NCBI GenBank assembly: GCA_008360975.2
Contig: CM039192.1
Span: 11,199,694 to 11,263,693, forward strand
From: Lichenostomus cassidix
Lineage: Eukaryota > Chordata > Aves > Passeriformes > Meliphagidae
Reading direction: 5' to 3'
DNA: 64,000 nucleotides
Shown here piece by piece: positions 48,402 through 60,830 of this stretch. Both the position numbers and the translations under genes were made by a program. How positions within the stretch are numbered: position 1 is the stretch's first letter; the number at the start of each line of letters is the position of its first letter. The notes beneath the pieces were generated by a model. It was not told the origin of the DNA and ran no database searches. It was given only the letters and a program-made list of their open reading frames with translations.

Positions 48402-49826
48402 CTGCCAGTGGTGACAGGTTGTGCAGTGCACGTGTTTACCAGGTTTTCAATAAACAGGGTCTAAATATTGTGCAAATGCTCCATTTCGTGAGAACTCAAT
48501 TAGTTTCTATGGAGACAATTATGTTGTCACAAGCCGAGTGTTGTGATTTCAAGTGTGAGATAAATAAGAAGAGCATGGGAACTTCTAATCAGCTAAAATC
48601 ATCTTTTTTTGCTTTGTAATGGCAAAAAAGCAAGAGCAACCCACAGGAATGAAAGTAAAGTAAATTCTTTCTTTAATGTTGGTAGAGAGTAACGTTTTAA
48701 TATTCTGAATTCATCCGGTGACTGTGTACAACTGTCCCCTCATATTACTTTTCATGGTTCTTCTGCTGAAAATTAGCGTCACTTTTTAGACTGCTTATCT
48801 GGTGGTAGTGGAAAACAAAACTAGTAAAGCACCTATCAGGATTGATATTTCTTCAAGGACCATGTGGCAGATCAGATGACAGATGCATGCACATTCCCCA
48901 TCTAATGCTTCACTTGTTTGATGTAGCTGGTTAGAACTATTTACTGGAATTCTAAATCTCTCTTACTTATGCATTAGAAAATGAAATATAGCCTGTAAGC
49001 TGGATTACATACTTAACTCTCACAAATGCTTGCTCTTCACCCAGCGTACATTTTAAAACTAAGAGAGGAGCAAAAGAGAAGACTTGGTAATCATTGCTCT
49101 TCCAAACAGCTTTCCCTTACACTGAGCAGCACTTTGTTCTAGGGGAATGGTGAGGGGATTGTAGCCTCAGGGTGTGACACAGCCTGCACCTTTATTCCAT
49201 ATAGCCCAGAGTCAGAGGATTCTTTTCTTGTATCATTATTAGATAGCTGTTGACACGCTGAGGTCTGTTTTGTCAAAGATGTGTGAAGGGGTCACTCACC
49301 CCAGGCAGGGAGATGTCTCCCTGCTCTTTAGGTACAGCGTGAGCAGTTTGGGAATGCTGTTCAAGGAACATACACTGAGCATGAATAAGATATGAGTGTG
49401 GTAATTAGAGAACTATTTTTATTTTGAGTAATGAAATACAGAAGAGGGAAATATACATAGGGGACAAATTTTATAGATTTGCTATAGATTAGCAGATACC
49501 TATGTATGAGTGTGCATGTTAACAGATATTTACACAGTTTTCACCCTACTTTGCAGTGTAAATATGAAACTATAGTAAATTTAGAATATTTCCTCTTTTG
49601 GTACAGACATGCACATTATATATTTATATCGAGGCTCTTTCTTTCTCTTTTATTTTGTAATTCAGTAGCACTGTCTTGGCAACACGAATGGCTGGTTTTC
49701 TTTGTTCAGCATTGACAAGAGCTTTTCCAACTTAAAAAATCTGACACAGCTCCAGCTTCTTTTTTTTTTTTTCCTTTTCTTTTTTTTTTTTTCCAGGGTT
49801 TCATGTTACTTGAATGAGAAGGATAT
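48402..49826 (+). promoter_or_regulatory. Tandem noncoding duplicate, copy B
   Basis: Second copy of the unit at 42423-44108. The 5' part begins CTGCCAGTGGTGACAGG (A: CTGCCAGGGGGACAGTGG). The core 48503-48588 keeps AATTATGTTGTCACAA, GATTTCAAGTG and AGATAAATA exactly. The 3' part 49615-49826 keeps ATTATATAT, TAGCACTG, TTTGTT, ATTGACAAGAGCTTTT and GGTTTCATGTTACTTGA. A pyrimidine-only insertion of about 36 nt (49758-49795) interrupts the 3' part in this copy alone. Offsets to copy A are 5979, 5956, 5669 and 5716 along the length, so indels are modest. Confidence 0.6.
49758..49795 (+). repeat. Polypyrimidine tract within copy B
   Basis: Two T-runs of 12-14 separated by CCTTTTC, ending TTCCAG|GGTTTCATG. 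It is absent from copy A, so it expanded or inserted after the duplication. It creates an excellent splice-acceptor-like sequence on the plus strand; no exon is evident downstream. Confidence 0.8.
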
Positions 49827-52800
49827 ATACTGGTTGAACCTTCTGTGTTCAGCTGTTAAACTGACAGCTTTTTCTTCTGCCATGAGAAGGCTTTCAGTAA
49901 TTTGGATGTGGTGCCTTTTTCCTGTCACTGCCAAGAACAATGCTTCTGTTCAGGCTGACATCAGAGGTATAGAATTGCTCTGTGTTTGACCTCTGATAGC
50001 TGTGCATAATAGATCTGTGCATCACAAATGCTCCACAAATAGTCTATTTGGGTGCATAGCTCAAGTCAAAACAGCAGTATATATTACAAGGATGTGTAAG
50101 TCAGAGGGGAGAGAGTTTAGGGGGGAAAAAGTCATTGCTAGACTTGCCATTCTGTATCAATGTTTACAAAGGAGCTATCTTCCTTATGCAAATGGGATAT
50201 CCCCCATCCCTGCTCCTGCCACAGATCTGCCTCGTACTTTGCACAATAGCATTGAGCAGACAGGTTTCCCAGAAGTTTAGTTTAATTCACTTATGGATGC
50301 AAGAAGCATTTGTAAGGCAATTTAGGTTACACTTTCCATTACTGTTGGCTGGAATTGAAGTATGAAGTTTTTTGCACGGTTTTCTGAGAGTCAGTATGCA
50401 GTGTAAATAAGGCAAGGTGGCACTAGGCAGCAGGCTGCAAAAATAAATGAGAATTATTTGGAAGTGGGGGACAAGCTGGTTTAATTTACATGCTAGAGTT
50501 GTTTTGCTTTTTTTTTTTTAATAAATCCCTTTTGACAAAGGTGTATTCTTCAGGCTCCTCTGAAAATCTCTCCTAGACTCAGTAATTCTCTAATTAGAAT
50601 TTTATGGGTGTTGTCTTTTCCTTTTTTTAATCACAGTAGAATGGAGAAGCCTTTCTAATACTGAATATCATAGTGTCTATAGATATTTTGTTTAGGAGTA
50701 GTGTCTTACATGCCTGACAGATTAAAGTTCCCTGAAGTCTATGGTTTCGACATATCTTTTTCACTGCTCGGAAATAAATACGTAAATCAGAAAAAAAAGG
50801 AAATCACACATCTCTTCCTTTACATGTGGAGAAGGAGGTGCCAGGTGGATTGTTTAAGCTACTAAGATCACTGGAAAGTTTAGCAAGAGAGCTACTGTAT
50901 CCCTGAGCAGTATCCAAAGCATAAGTCAGTGTGGTTTCTGGTTTTGATTTTTTTCCTTCAAGCAGTACAAGAATTTGAAACTGCAATTGCTCTGGAAAAC
51001 CTGTTTTGATGTGTCTCTCCATAAGTAAATGCTCAATGTGCAATGAACTTACTCAGTCCATGTTAAGACTGATGCCAGCATGGTACATTTGGCTGAGCTG
51101 GTTGGGCTTGGCCAGGTTGAAACTTGGGGAATATGGAATAACTTTCTATAAACACACATCAGAAATACCTGTGCCTAAACCACCTGTCAGGTGGCAAGAG
51201 GTGTTATATGAAGGCTGTCTCACTCGACTCCAAATACAATTAAAGAAAAGGAGAAGGCAAGATCTCTTTTAAGGGAAATTACAGAATGTTTATGTCAAGG
51301 CATCCTTCAAAATAAAGCTTTTTATTACTTCTGTTTAAATAATTGGTGCATGGTCTTCTTTTCCTGCTACTTTTTAAATAAATTCTTCTCAGTGTTAGCC
51401 CCCACTATTGGCCATGGCATCAATTGCTTTACATTGCAGCTTTACATAATTACGCTGTGTGCTTTGTGAGGTTTTACTTAGTCTTGTAATTTTTTCTGAC
51501 TCTATACATATACAGTGTGACTGTTCATTGGATTATATATTTCTAGATGTAGTCACTTGTAGAAATGGAAGATTAACATTTATTAAAACTCACTCTTTTT
51601 CTCCAGAAGGCCTTCAAATACCTCTAAAACATAAAAAGTGGTATCTTTATTAGTGGTGTTCCATAGAAAATTGAATACAGTTGAGATGCAAAGCATGTAT
51701 AGGGATAAGTAAAACACCAAAATGGTGTTCATTATTGGTGAAGTAGATCCATTTATCTAGATTTATTTGAAACAGATTTGGCCCAGTAACTCCACTGAAA
51801 ATTAGAACTTCAAATTTTTTTAAGCAATTGGAAGGAACTCCTAATTTAAATTTTTCTTAGCAGAAGAAAAACATATTGAAATATCTATTAAAGAAAAATT
51901 CCAAATTGAAATTAAATGCACTATGTCTTGGTATAATATAGGAAGCAATAATCTAAAAATGTAACTGGGAAGAGCCTGACTAACCTGTCTAGTAATCGGA
52001 GAATTTAATTTAACCTATTATTGTCCCTGCCATTTACTGAAACTAGTCCCCTCTAACTGACAAAAGCTGCTGTAGTATAATGAAATAAAGAAATACTTTA
52101 ATTTTTTTTTTTTTTAATGGGATCCACATTTCTTTTCTGGTAAAGCAGAAAGGTGAAAGAAAGTTCACATCTACATTTGAAACACTTGGCAGCTTAAGTA
52201 TAACATTTTTTCATGTTTTATCGTGCAGTTTTATTTGACATATAGAATTTGCAACAATTTGTTAGTTGTTTACTGAATATCTAAAATATTTCACAATCTG
52301 ACAATCAATTTGGAGCATTTTATGCTGATGGTAAGAAATGGCCAGAGATACTACTCTGGCACATGTCTGATATGCATATGGCATGAATCCTGTTCAACTG
52401 GTTTACAGAATATCAAGCATCAGGTGTGTAATGCTAAGAGTTCCAAAACTCGTGCTTGTATTTTGGGAGAAAAAACTTACAAATAGCTGTTTCCATCTTA
52501 AAGAACTTAAGTGTTTTATGTTAGTTATCCATCCATGTAGAAAAGATAGATACATCGACAGGCTAGCTATTTATCCTGGATTTATCAATACGTCTTGCTG
52601 GAGTTTCTAAGTAAATGGTAGATGGTGTAATGTAATGTAATGCTGTTCCACTGAGGTTTGGAATCTGGAGCTTTTCCACATTATCAGAGCTAGGGGCAGA
52701 GGGAGTTCAGAAAGGAGGTGAGAGAAATGTCTTCCTCATTTCTGAAGTAGAGATGCATTTGGTATCATTTTCTTTTCTACTCTGCACATACTTCATCTGG

Positions 52801-54297
52801 TTGACTATAAGGGTAATAATTCCTGGAAATCTCTGAATGCCTTCACTACTGCAGAACTTTGGAAAATACAATATTGGGACTCTCTTTTGTTTTCTCACCT
52901 TCTGCTAAAATAGCCATCTCCTCTGGAGACACATATTGGAGCCCTGCTTTTACTGTAGCTTCTGGTACAGATCAAGATAGATTATTGGACTGCATTCACA
53001 TTGGAACTATTAAAGAGTGATCTGTATTCCTCAGAGCTGTGTAAGATCATGACCATCAAACGTAGCATTTTAGAAACTATTGTAAGATTTGAAAATCACA
53101 GTCTGTACATAGCTAGAGTTTGCCAATTTAATTTTATTCACGTGCTTACAATTTGGATGACAGCCTTTTGAGGAATGGTGCTTGGTTTAACTGTGAGCTT
53201 GGGTCACATCAGACCATGCCAAGAGTCCCTGGCCTGTCTCTGTTTTCCTTGGAGACACATTGCTGGGTCTCCATGGTTATCAGTAAGCACATCTTAAGCC
53301 TACAATGTGACAACTAGAATTTCATCTGGGTCTTGCATCCAAAAACTGCGAAGTATTGATTAGCAAAGATAATTGCTAAAGAATAGCAATCATGAGAAAA
53401 GGCATTTATAATGTCACAAGCAAATTTATGATCGCACTTGCCTCAACACTGCTCAGCTCAAAACTGAGCCCTGAGAACACTGCAGACAAAAGCATGTGAA
53501 GTATGAGAGGGCAGGTATTTGAAGAACAGCTTTTTCTTCCCACCATCCTGTTTTATTCTTTGCAAACTAATAAAAGATTAAATCAGACAAGCTGTGTAAA
53601 AATAATGCTCCCTATTGTAACCATGGCTCTTGCAGCATGGAAGGAAAGGTAGGTAACAGAAATACTGAATAGCTTTGTAAAGACAGGCTAGTCAAGGGCT
53701 ACTGTGGGAAGAAGTAAGGTAATGCTCTTTCTTTCCATGACCATCTCACACCAAGAGCTATGCAAAGAGAAAACTGTAATGCAGATCTTTGGGATAAGAG
53801 CAGTGGTTATTTGTCAGTATGGAGCTGGTCCAGCTCTCAAAATGTAGGTTAAATCCACAATAGACCAACAATGGCCATATCTTTATCTGAAGATTAGAGA
53901 GAAAAGACATTATTTCTACCTTTGTTAGCATAAAAATGATGACTTTCTTCTGTACTTTTTCTAGAAAAACCTTGACACTTTGAAGTCTGAATCCTGCCTT
54001 AATGGAAGGCAGAATTTTCATTTGGTTTCTTTGGAAATGGACACTATAAAAGAATTCCCATCATGTTGGTGGCTACCATTTACTTCTCATCACCTTATGA
54101 CAGGAGCGAATTGGAGTGAATTATTCATGTTAGGTGGATATATTTAAGGGAAGTTCAAAGACTACTGGTTTTCTTTCACCAAATCTGGCTTATGGTAGTC
54201 TAACCAATCCACTATTTACAAATTTTGACTATTATATATCTGTTGACAAGCTGCATTTCTGGACTATTCTGCAAGCAAGTTGCCAGTAGGTAAAAGT
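49827..54297. other. Noncoding stretch, no gene seen
   Basis: AT-rich. T14 at 52102-52115 and a three-unit TAATG run at 52627-52642. 53.1-53.45 kb is motif-dense unique sequence (TTTAATTTTATTCACGTGC, TCTCCATGGTTATCAG) that might be conserved. Open frames under 100 codons, none recognisable. Confidence 0.45.
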
Positions 54298-54345
54298 CTG
54301 ATTTTCAAAAGAGCTGAGCTCAAATATGGTAAAACTCCCATATTT
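54298..54345. repeat. Degenerate ancient amniote interspersed repeat
   Basis: CTGATTTTCAAAAGAGCTGAGCTC followed by AAAACTCCCATA fits the 'TGATTTTCAGAAGTGCTGAGC...AACTCCCATTGA' layout of old palindromic amniote repeats. Short and decayed. (Longer motif at 54297-54320; key parts are GATTTTCAAAAG and GCTGAGCTC.). Confidence 0.42.
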
Positions 54346-55174
54346 GTCAGAAAGTGAACTCCTTATAATAGATGCTTGAATATCAAGCTACTAAGTTTTT
54401 ATCTAGAGTTCAGTGTAAATAATAAGGTGAAATGTGTCTAGAAAAACAAAATATTTTCTCAATTAGATATTTAGTTATTCTGTTAACTAAAACAATACAG
54501 GAACATGATGCAGTTTGCAGAAATCCAGCTACTGAAACAGCAAATCTAAGCTCTTCTATTATTCTTGGTTTACATTATATTAATTACTGAAATACCCTAA
54601 CATCAGACATATTTGGCCATGCAAGTATACCAAATACTATAAGCTAGAAAATTATGTGTAAAGTTTACATGAAGAAAAGCTTTATACTTCTGCATTATTT
54701 TTTTTTGTCCCTATACATTTTTATTTAAAATACAATGAAAAAATACAAATTTTACTTGATTCTTTCTCTTAGGACCATACATAATGGATGTCTTATGAAA
54801 ATTTTAATGTATTTTTTCAATGCATTTTTTCAATGCACAAACTAATATGCCATGATAATCCATGCTGTCAATGAATGTCTGTTTATGTGTGAATCTTCCA
54901 ACAAGACATATTTTCTCAGTGACTATATCTGATAAACATGGATAAATCAATGATTGTCACTTTACTTGTTCACGTGTATTTATTAAAAGAAACTGATTTA
55001 ACTTTCAATATTTTTCTGATGATCTTTAAGAAAGCAAATAATTATTTTCAGTGTCTTCAGAGACATCATCTGATAAAATGTACCCTCACCTTCATAAGAG
55101 ATCTGGAGCATTGCTAGTTCTTTTTCCTTGAGAACTATTGATTATTACATTGTATTGAAATGTATACTAAGATT
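54346..55174. other. Noncoding stretch, no gene seen
   Basis: AT-rich. Two direct 13-14 bp copies of TTTTTTCAATGCA lie head to tail at 54811-54838, a small recent tandem duplication. Nothing coding. Confidence 0.5.
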
Positions 55175-55260
55175 TAAAGTCCCAAAGGCACTTAGGCCCA
55201 TAAATCCCATTGATTTCAATTGGAATTAAATTTCTACATTATTTCAGAGGACTAGGTCTT
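55175..55260. repeat. Degenerate ancient amniote interspersed repeat
   Basis: CACTTAGGCCCATAAATCCC, ATTGATTTCAATTGG, AATTAAATTTCTACATT and AGAGGACTAGGTCTTA match the order 'CTTAGGC.CCTAAATCCCATTGACTTCAATGGGAGTTA...GAGGATCTGGGCC'. The inner CATTGATTTCAATTG is still nearly palindromic. This is the best-preserved copy of this repeat type in the window. Confidence 0.55.
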
Positions 55261-57450
55261 ATTAGACTATTTTTTTAAATATAATTTCACTCATCAAATT
55301 ATCTTTGATTAGAAAACAAGGAGCAAGTAACAACAGCCTTTCAGTCTCCTTCTGATTAATTCTGTAACCAGATTTAGTGTTGTGGAAAAAATAGTGTGAG
55401 AGGTGTGGTTTTGGTCTTAATCTTTTATTTGGCATTGGTGAGAGCCTCAGAAGTTTCACCATTATTACATCTATATTTGGAATATGCTACTGGATTTTCC
55501 ATGAGAACACCCTTTTCAAGGGCTTTCCAAGCAGTCTCTGGCAATTAATACAATAAAAGGATACCACTGTGGATCTGCTCCTTCTTTAGGTAGGAGAAAA
55601 GGTGTGATGTGTTTGGCTGGAGCTGACCTTGTGCAATTTATGTACTTAAAAACCAGACAGCATTGATGCTGGTAATTAGAAGGAGTTAAAATTTGTTGAT
55701 AATTTTGAAAATTTTGAGGGATACTTAATTTGAGTAACTTTCTTTTCCTTGTGAATGCATTCATTATTTCAGACTGCAAAAGTGTCAGTTCATCTGAAGA
55801 TTAGAGATAGAGATCTTTGACAAATCATTGGCTTGTTGAGATTAATACATAAGAGATGTAGTTCCATGAATATAATTTAGTTTTTATTAACATGCTAGAA
55901 TATGAAATAGATTACTGCCTGCAGTAAGAACCCCTAGCTGCACTACTCCCTGAAAAATCTGTTCTTTGGAAACAAATGTGTACTTTGTCAGGTTAGTCTG
56001 ACACTTGTAAGTTCTATTTAGTCCTATCTACCCCCAAAATGTGCAGGGCATCGTCCCCTCTTGTCTGAGTGGTGGGATCCTCATCTGCTGCAAACATTAC
56101 ACACTAACATCCTGACTCTGCAGACTGACCACCTAATGACAGTCTTGTGCCTTTTGAGCAAGCGTTTCACTGAATGGAAGAGAAGGGGAAAAAGAGGAAT
56201 ATCTGAGGACAAATGGTGAGAGGGAAAATTTTTGTAAGAAAGAGGAGAGTTCACTGTGCACCAATGAGGCAAAGTGTCCTGTAGAATAAAATACTTCTTT
56301 ATAGGAATAAAAGATTGTGAGAAAATGTAGAGCTCTTAATACATATTACCAAGTGCAAATTCATTAAAGTATTTCACTTATTTAGTTGTGAGTTTTGAAT
56401 TTGTTCTGTAGTGTAATAGGTGAAAGAAAAAAAAAAAGGTGACATCTTCTTGAACTCCATTTCCCCCTCTTCTTTTATCTACTGCTAGGGAAAGGATAAG
56501 TGATCCTGGGATATGACTGTCAGGTTAAAGGAAGCCCTGCCTAGCAGCAACTGTTTTACTCCAAACATTTCTAATCCCTGGTGGAGAAAGCAATAAAGTT
56601 CTGTGTTTCAGGTCACGTACCTGAGTACTGGCAGTTCTTTTCAATATCTTAGATTAAATGAACTGTGAAATATTTGTTTTATTAGAAGAGCTTTAGTTTA
56701 CTTGTGAGTTGTTTTCTAAATCATTTCTGTCCAGAGTAGCTTTGGAAATCAAGTAGTGTGTATTGAACGCAGTGTTTAGAAACATTTTTAACAGTCTGAT
56801 GCACAATGCTTCATTGTTCTGATTGTTAAAACATTCATAGAGGGCCATTCTCCTCTTTGGATGCATACATAAATCTCAGGAAAACTAATGGGAAATTGTA
56901 CACATGCAAGGAGAGCACAGCTCCTCTGGCAGGGATGGTAAAGGTGCACATGAGGGGCAGGATTTCTTGATTAAAAGGAGGCAGTGGAGACAAAGGGTTC
57001 TGCTTAAGGGGCTGCTGGAATCGGGTTCAAATGGCCCACGTGGTTGTGCTACAGGTTTGTGTGTGTCCCCAACATGCAAATCACATGAGATGGTTAACGT
57101 GGGGGTGCAGCTACCAACGCAACCTGTTCATGCTCATCTCTGCAGGGACCTCCTGCTCTGGGTGAGAGCAGGGAAGAGGGAGTCTAGGCAGCTGTTCAAG
57201 TTTGGACTTTAGACAGGAAATCCACAAGAGGAAGCATCAGTCTGGACATTGGCTGTCTAAAGGAGCTTCACATCACATTTTATCACTACTACAGACAAAT
57301 CCACAGAGGCATTTGTGTGTACAGAAGGAACAAAAATCTTCCTGCCAGAATGTTTTTGCTGCAGTAGAGTTTTGCATCTATGCTTTCACATTTTGAAGCA
57401 CGCTTCATTTTATCTCTGGCATCTAGAAATGCACTGAGTTATTTCTGCTC
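55261..57450. other. Noncoding stretch, no gene seen
   Basis: AT-rich, GC-richer at 56880-57190 where plus- and minus-strand frames of 102 and 64 codons overlap without recognisable domains. An A12 run sits near 56427. Confidence 0.45.
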
Positions 57451-57461
57451 TGTAGTGAGTT

Positions 57462-57484
57462 TCTTGGTTGTTTTTCAGGTAAGA
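57462..57484 (+). other. Candidate recursive splice site
   Basis: TTGGTTGTTTTTCAG directly joined to GTAAGATC, with AG at 57477-57478 and GT at 57479-57480. This is an acceptor and a donor with no exon between them, the form used for stepwise removal of very long introns. It would only work if a plus-strand gene spans the window, which the sequence alone cannot show. Confidence 0.25.
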
Positions 57485-60439
57485 TCACCTTGAACAGTAC
57501 TGTCCTAGAGGAGCTGTACCTGGAGAGATTGAATGCCCAGGCTTTGCCAGGATTTCCACCATTTTTGAGGAAATCTGTACTGGATGAGCTGTGACCTGGG
57601 GGTGTGAGCTCCTTATTTGGTGAAGGCCAGCCTGCACGTGTGATGCTCTAACTGGCAGCAGCACATTAGCACAGACAACAGGTAGATCCTCCCTCTAAAA
57701 AGAATAAATTTTGGAGTAGTGCTGGATGCTGTTTTTCCTGCTATTGGTCTCTAGGATTGCATATGGGAATTTAAGAGAAGGATTTTACTGAGGTGTGTAG
57801 TTAGGTGTGCGTATTATACCTTGCCTTCTACTTTTACCTTATCTGACATGTCAGTAGAGTTGGAAAAAATATCTAATATCTAATGTGTCCTAGGTGTAAA
57901 AATGGAATGCAGATTTGAGAAATAACTATGCTATGAATATATATATTATTTGCTAATAACTAAAAATAACTATTTGCTATGAAATAACATTTATAGTGCA
58001 GCCAAAGCAATTAGAGAAGCCAGAAGAGACTGTATCTGTCCTCTTAATCAAGAAGGATTACCTGTCTATCCTTTGTCTATCACTTTCTAAGAATTACGAG
58101 AAGAAGAATGCACTAAAATAGTCACCTCTCCTCACCTCCCAGAAAAACTGCAGTGGGCAAAGAAAGTGAACTGGGTGGGGATTGGCCAAATAATTGACAT
58201 TGTCACAATCCTACTGTGAAGCTTACAATAAATGGGTTTAAAGAACATGGGTTGTGAAAGAACTAGGATGGAGTGAATGGAAAAATATTCAGAACTATGT
58301 TATTCAGAACATTTAATGTATTCATAAATTATTCACCCCCACAGAACTGCAGGTGCCTCAGGATTTTTCCATGTAATGTCAGATCCTCAGCTGGCACAAG
58401 CTGGCACTGCTGCATTTGTTTCCATGGAGCGATGCCAGTTTACAAAAATGTGGTCCATGTTATTTTTTTTTCCCCTTCTTCTTTTTCTGTTCCTAAACAT
58501 TCAAATGCATGTAACTCTACAGAGGGAACTATGCTAAGTTTGGAAATTAACCTTGGGGTACTATGACTGTGCAGTCTCTTTAAGCTTTACTTTTACTATT
58601 TCCATGATAACATCAATTCTTTTCTGTGTGTGTTGATAGTGTTGCTGCTGACAGCTACCTGCATGTGCATTCTTTCTCTCCTGCACCTGTTTGGTGTGTG
58701 TATGTTAAATGGTCAAGTTCCATTATGCACCAATCTTCAGTTGTTATCAAGTTAATTTATGGATGAATGCAGTTAGCCTTGTACATATTTTCAAAACTGA
58801 GAGTAAACAGAATTGTTTTTCCTTATTTAAAATCCCATTATAGCAGCTGCACTATAAAGTGTATTTTTCTGCTGTTAAATATTTTATCTTGACCACAGCT
58901 TGCATATCAGCACACTTGTAGCACTATGTTGACTGTTATCTTTTGTGTACCAAAGCACTAGATAGTTTGGAATAATTAAATAACATTGCTTCTCCATTAT
59001 CCTTGGAGGGCTGATACTCTTTTCTTCTAAGATAAAAGGTAAACATATATTATAACAAATCAAACTGTAGGATGATAAATATTGTTGTAAGCCTGGATAA
59101 TAATGTAACAAAAATAAGACGAAATCCACGCTTTCCCACTAGTATTCATCTCCTCCATTTATTTTTGCTGATAGAGTTATGGAAATGGAAGAGGAGGGCT
59201 GTGTGGCAGTGCATTTGCAAGGCCATTACACATTCCTGAATGACACAGTCATCACTGCTCTGAGCCTTATTTGCTCAAGGTTTTATAAATATAGATTGGC
59301 GTATGGGTTTAGGTGGGAAAAATATCAAATCTAGGACAGACACATAACTCAAGTCAACATCATTTCAAACGGGTTTTTTGAGATTTTGTAGCCTTTTCAT
59401 GATTAGATTTTCAGGCTGATTTCTGCAGAAATAGTTGTGACTATGTGTTTTGTGTGTATTCCCCACATCTTTGTTAGACAGTTGTAGTGTCTGTAGTTCC
59501 TCAAGTGAAATGAAGGCATTCTCAAGTACTACTGAAATTAAGAGTCATAGGATCAGATCACAAAATATACTTCTTGACATATTTGTATCTTGTTTTCCAT
59601 GACATAGATGTTTGTCCCAAGACCAACATTTCATTGACTTCTGGTCATTAATAAAGTGAACTACTCAGATGAAACCCATTTTTGATTTGAGAAAAGACTG
59701 AACATTAATTTAATAGAATAACGGGTGGAGACACAGATAAGAAATAGTTTTAGAAATAAAGGGTGAAGGAGTAGTACCAGATGGGAAGCCTTAAGGGAGT
59801 TAGGACTAGGATAGAAAAGTCTTTATGGCAAAGATTCAGGGGGAAAAAAAAGAATAAATTGAGCATAAGAAAATGGTGTGATGGGGATCAGGAAATATAA
59901 GAGAATAAAATTATAATTCAATCTGCTAATTTTTGCTGCAGAACTTCACGACAATAATAATTAATAAGACATATTGGTATAGCTTAATTAAAAAAAAAAG
60001 AGACAAAAGCATAGGAAATTCCCTAAATTAAAAAAAACCCCCAGACCTCTGAAAGTTCATTCAATATAATTTGCTTTTATATGTCATATATACTATTTTT
60101 TCCATCTCATGTTTCTAATTTGGGGAATCTGAATTAATAGGAGTCTTCTGTTACGAAAAGGTCCTTTTCTCTTTATTGTCCTTTTAGGAAGTTTCCACTA
60201 TCACAAAACCTCCTACCCTAGTGCTGTGATTGGTTAAACGTCTCTTAAAATGGGCAGGTAATTTCAGTAAATTTTCAGTAAAAATGATAACTTACATCAC
60301 CTACAGATAAGCCCAACTATTTGTCAAAACTCAGTTTTCTATGGAGCGTAAAAATTAAATTGCTGTGAATTAATTTTATTATATTTTTTCATGATTATAT
60401 TTATTCTGCTATTCTCTAAAGGTGCCTGTACCTGTTTTT
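57485..60439. other. Noncoding stretch, no gene seen
   Basis: 57921-57983 contains two imperfect copies of AATAACTAT(TT)GCTATGAA about 44 bp apart around an (AT)n core. 59.7-59.9 kb is purine-rich. A9 near 59992. Open frames up to 97 codons lack recognisable domains. Confidence 0.45.
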
Positions 60440-60830
60440 TGTTTACATATAACTATTAGAATTTCTCCTCAGCAGTATAAAATTTGTATAATATTAAAAT
60501 AAAGAATGTACATACAGATGTGAAATAAACCAGTAAATATTTTCATCCAAGAAATGTTATTGCTTGACCTGATGTACATTAACACCAACTGCCAATTGAA
60601 TAGTAATTATTTGTTATTTAGAAATGCTGGTAATGCAAATAAATAAGTAATTTTTTTGTCATATTGTATGTTAAAATAGTAATCTTTATTCCCTTTATTG
60701 TAAGTCTTTGGATTTTACAGCACTATATCTGTCATTTAATTGTAGCAGAGATGAACAATAGTTACTTGTATTCAGTTTGGCAGATATAAACAAGTAAACA
60801 GTGTCCAGCACATATTTTCAAATGCTGCGC
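60440..60830. promoter_or_regulatory. Probable conserved noncoding element with POU octamer
   Basis: Non-repetitive AT-rich block with a perfect octamer ATGCAAAT at 60633-60640, set in GGTAATGCAAATAAATAAG. It also holds AATAGTAATTATTTG, GTCATTTAATTGTAG, GAACAATAG (SOX-like) and TATAAACAAGTAAACAG (two forkhead-like cores). Motif density is well above its surroundings. Confidence 0.38.

Noticed and set aside
53268..53430. A third copy of the 42.5/48.5 kb core (CTCCATGGTTATC, AATGTCACAAGC)
   Set aside because: Only short words are shared, the spacing is wrong and the flanks do not align.
58000..58270. Retroviral-like frame (AIREARRDCICPLNQEG and downstream)
   Set aside because: Broken by a stop after about 30 codons and I could not match any motif order to a retroviral or LINE protein.
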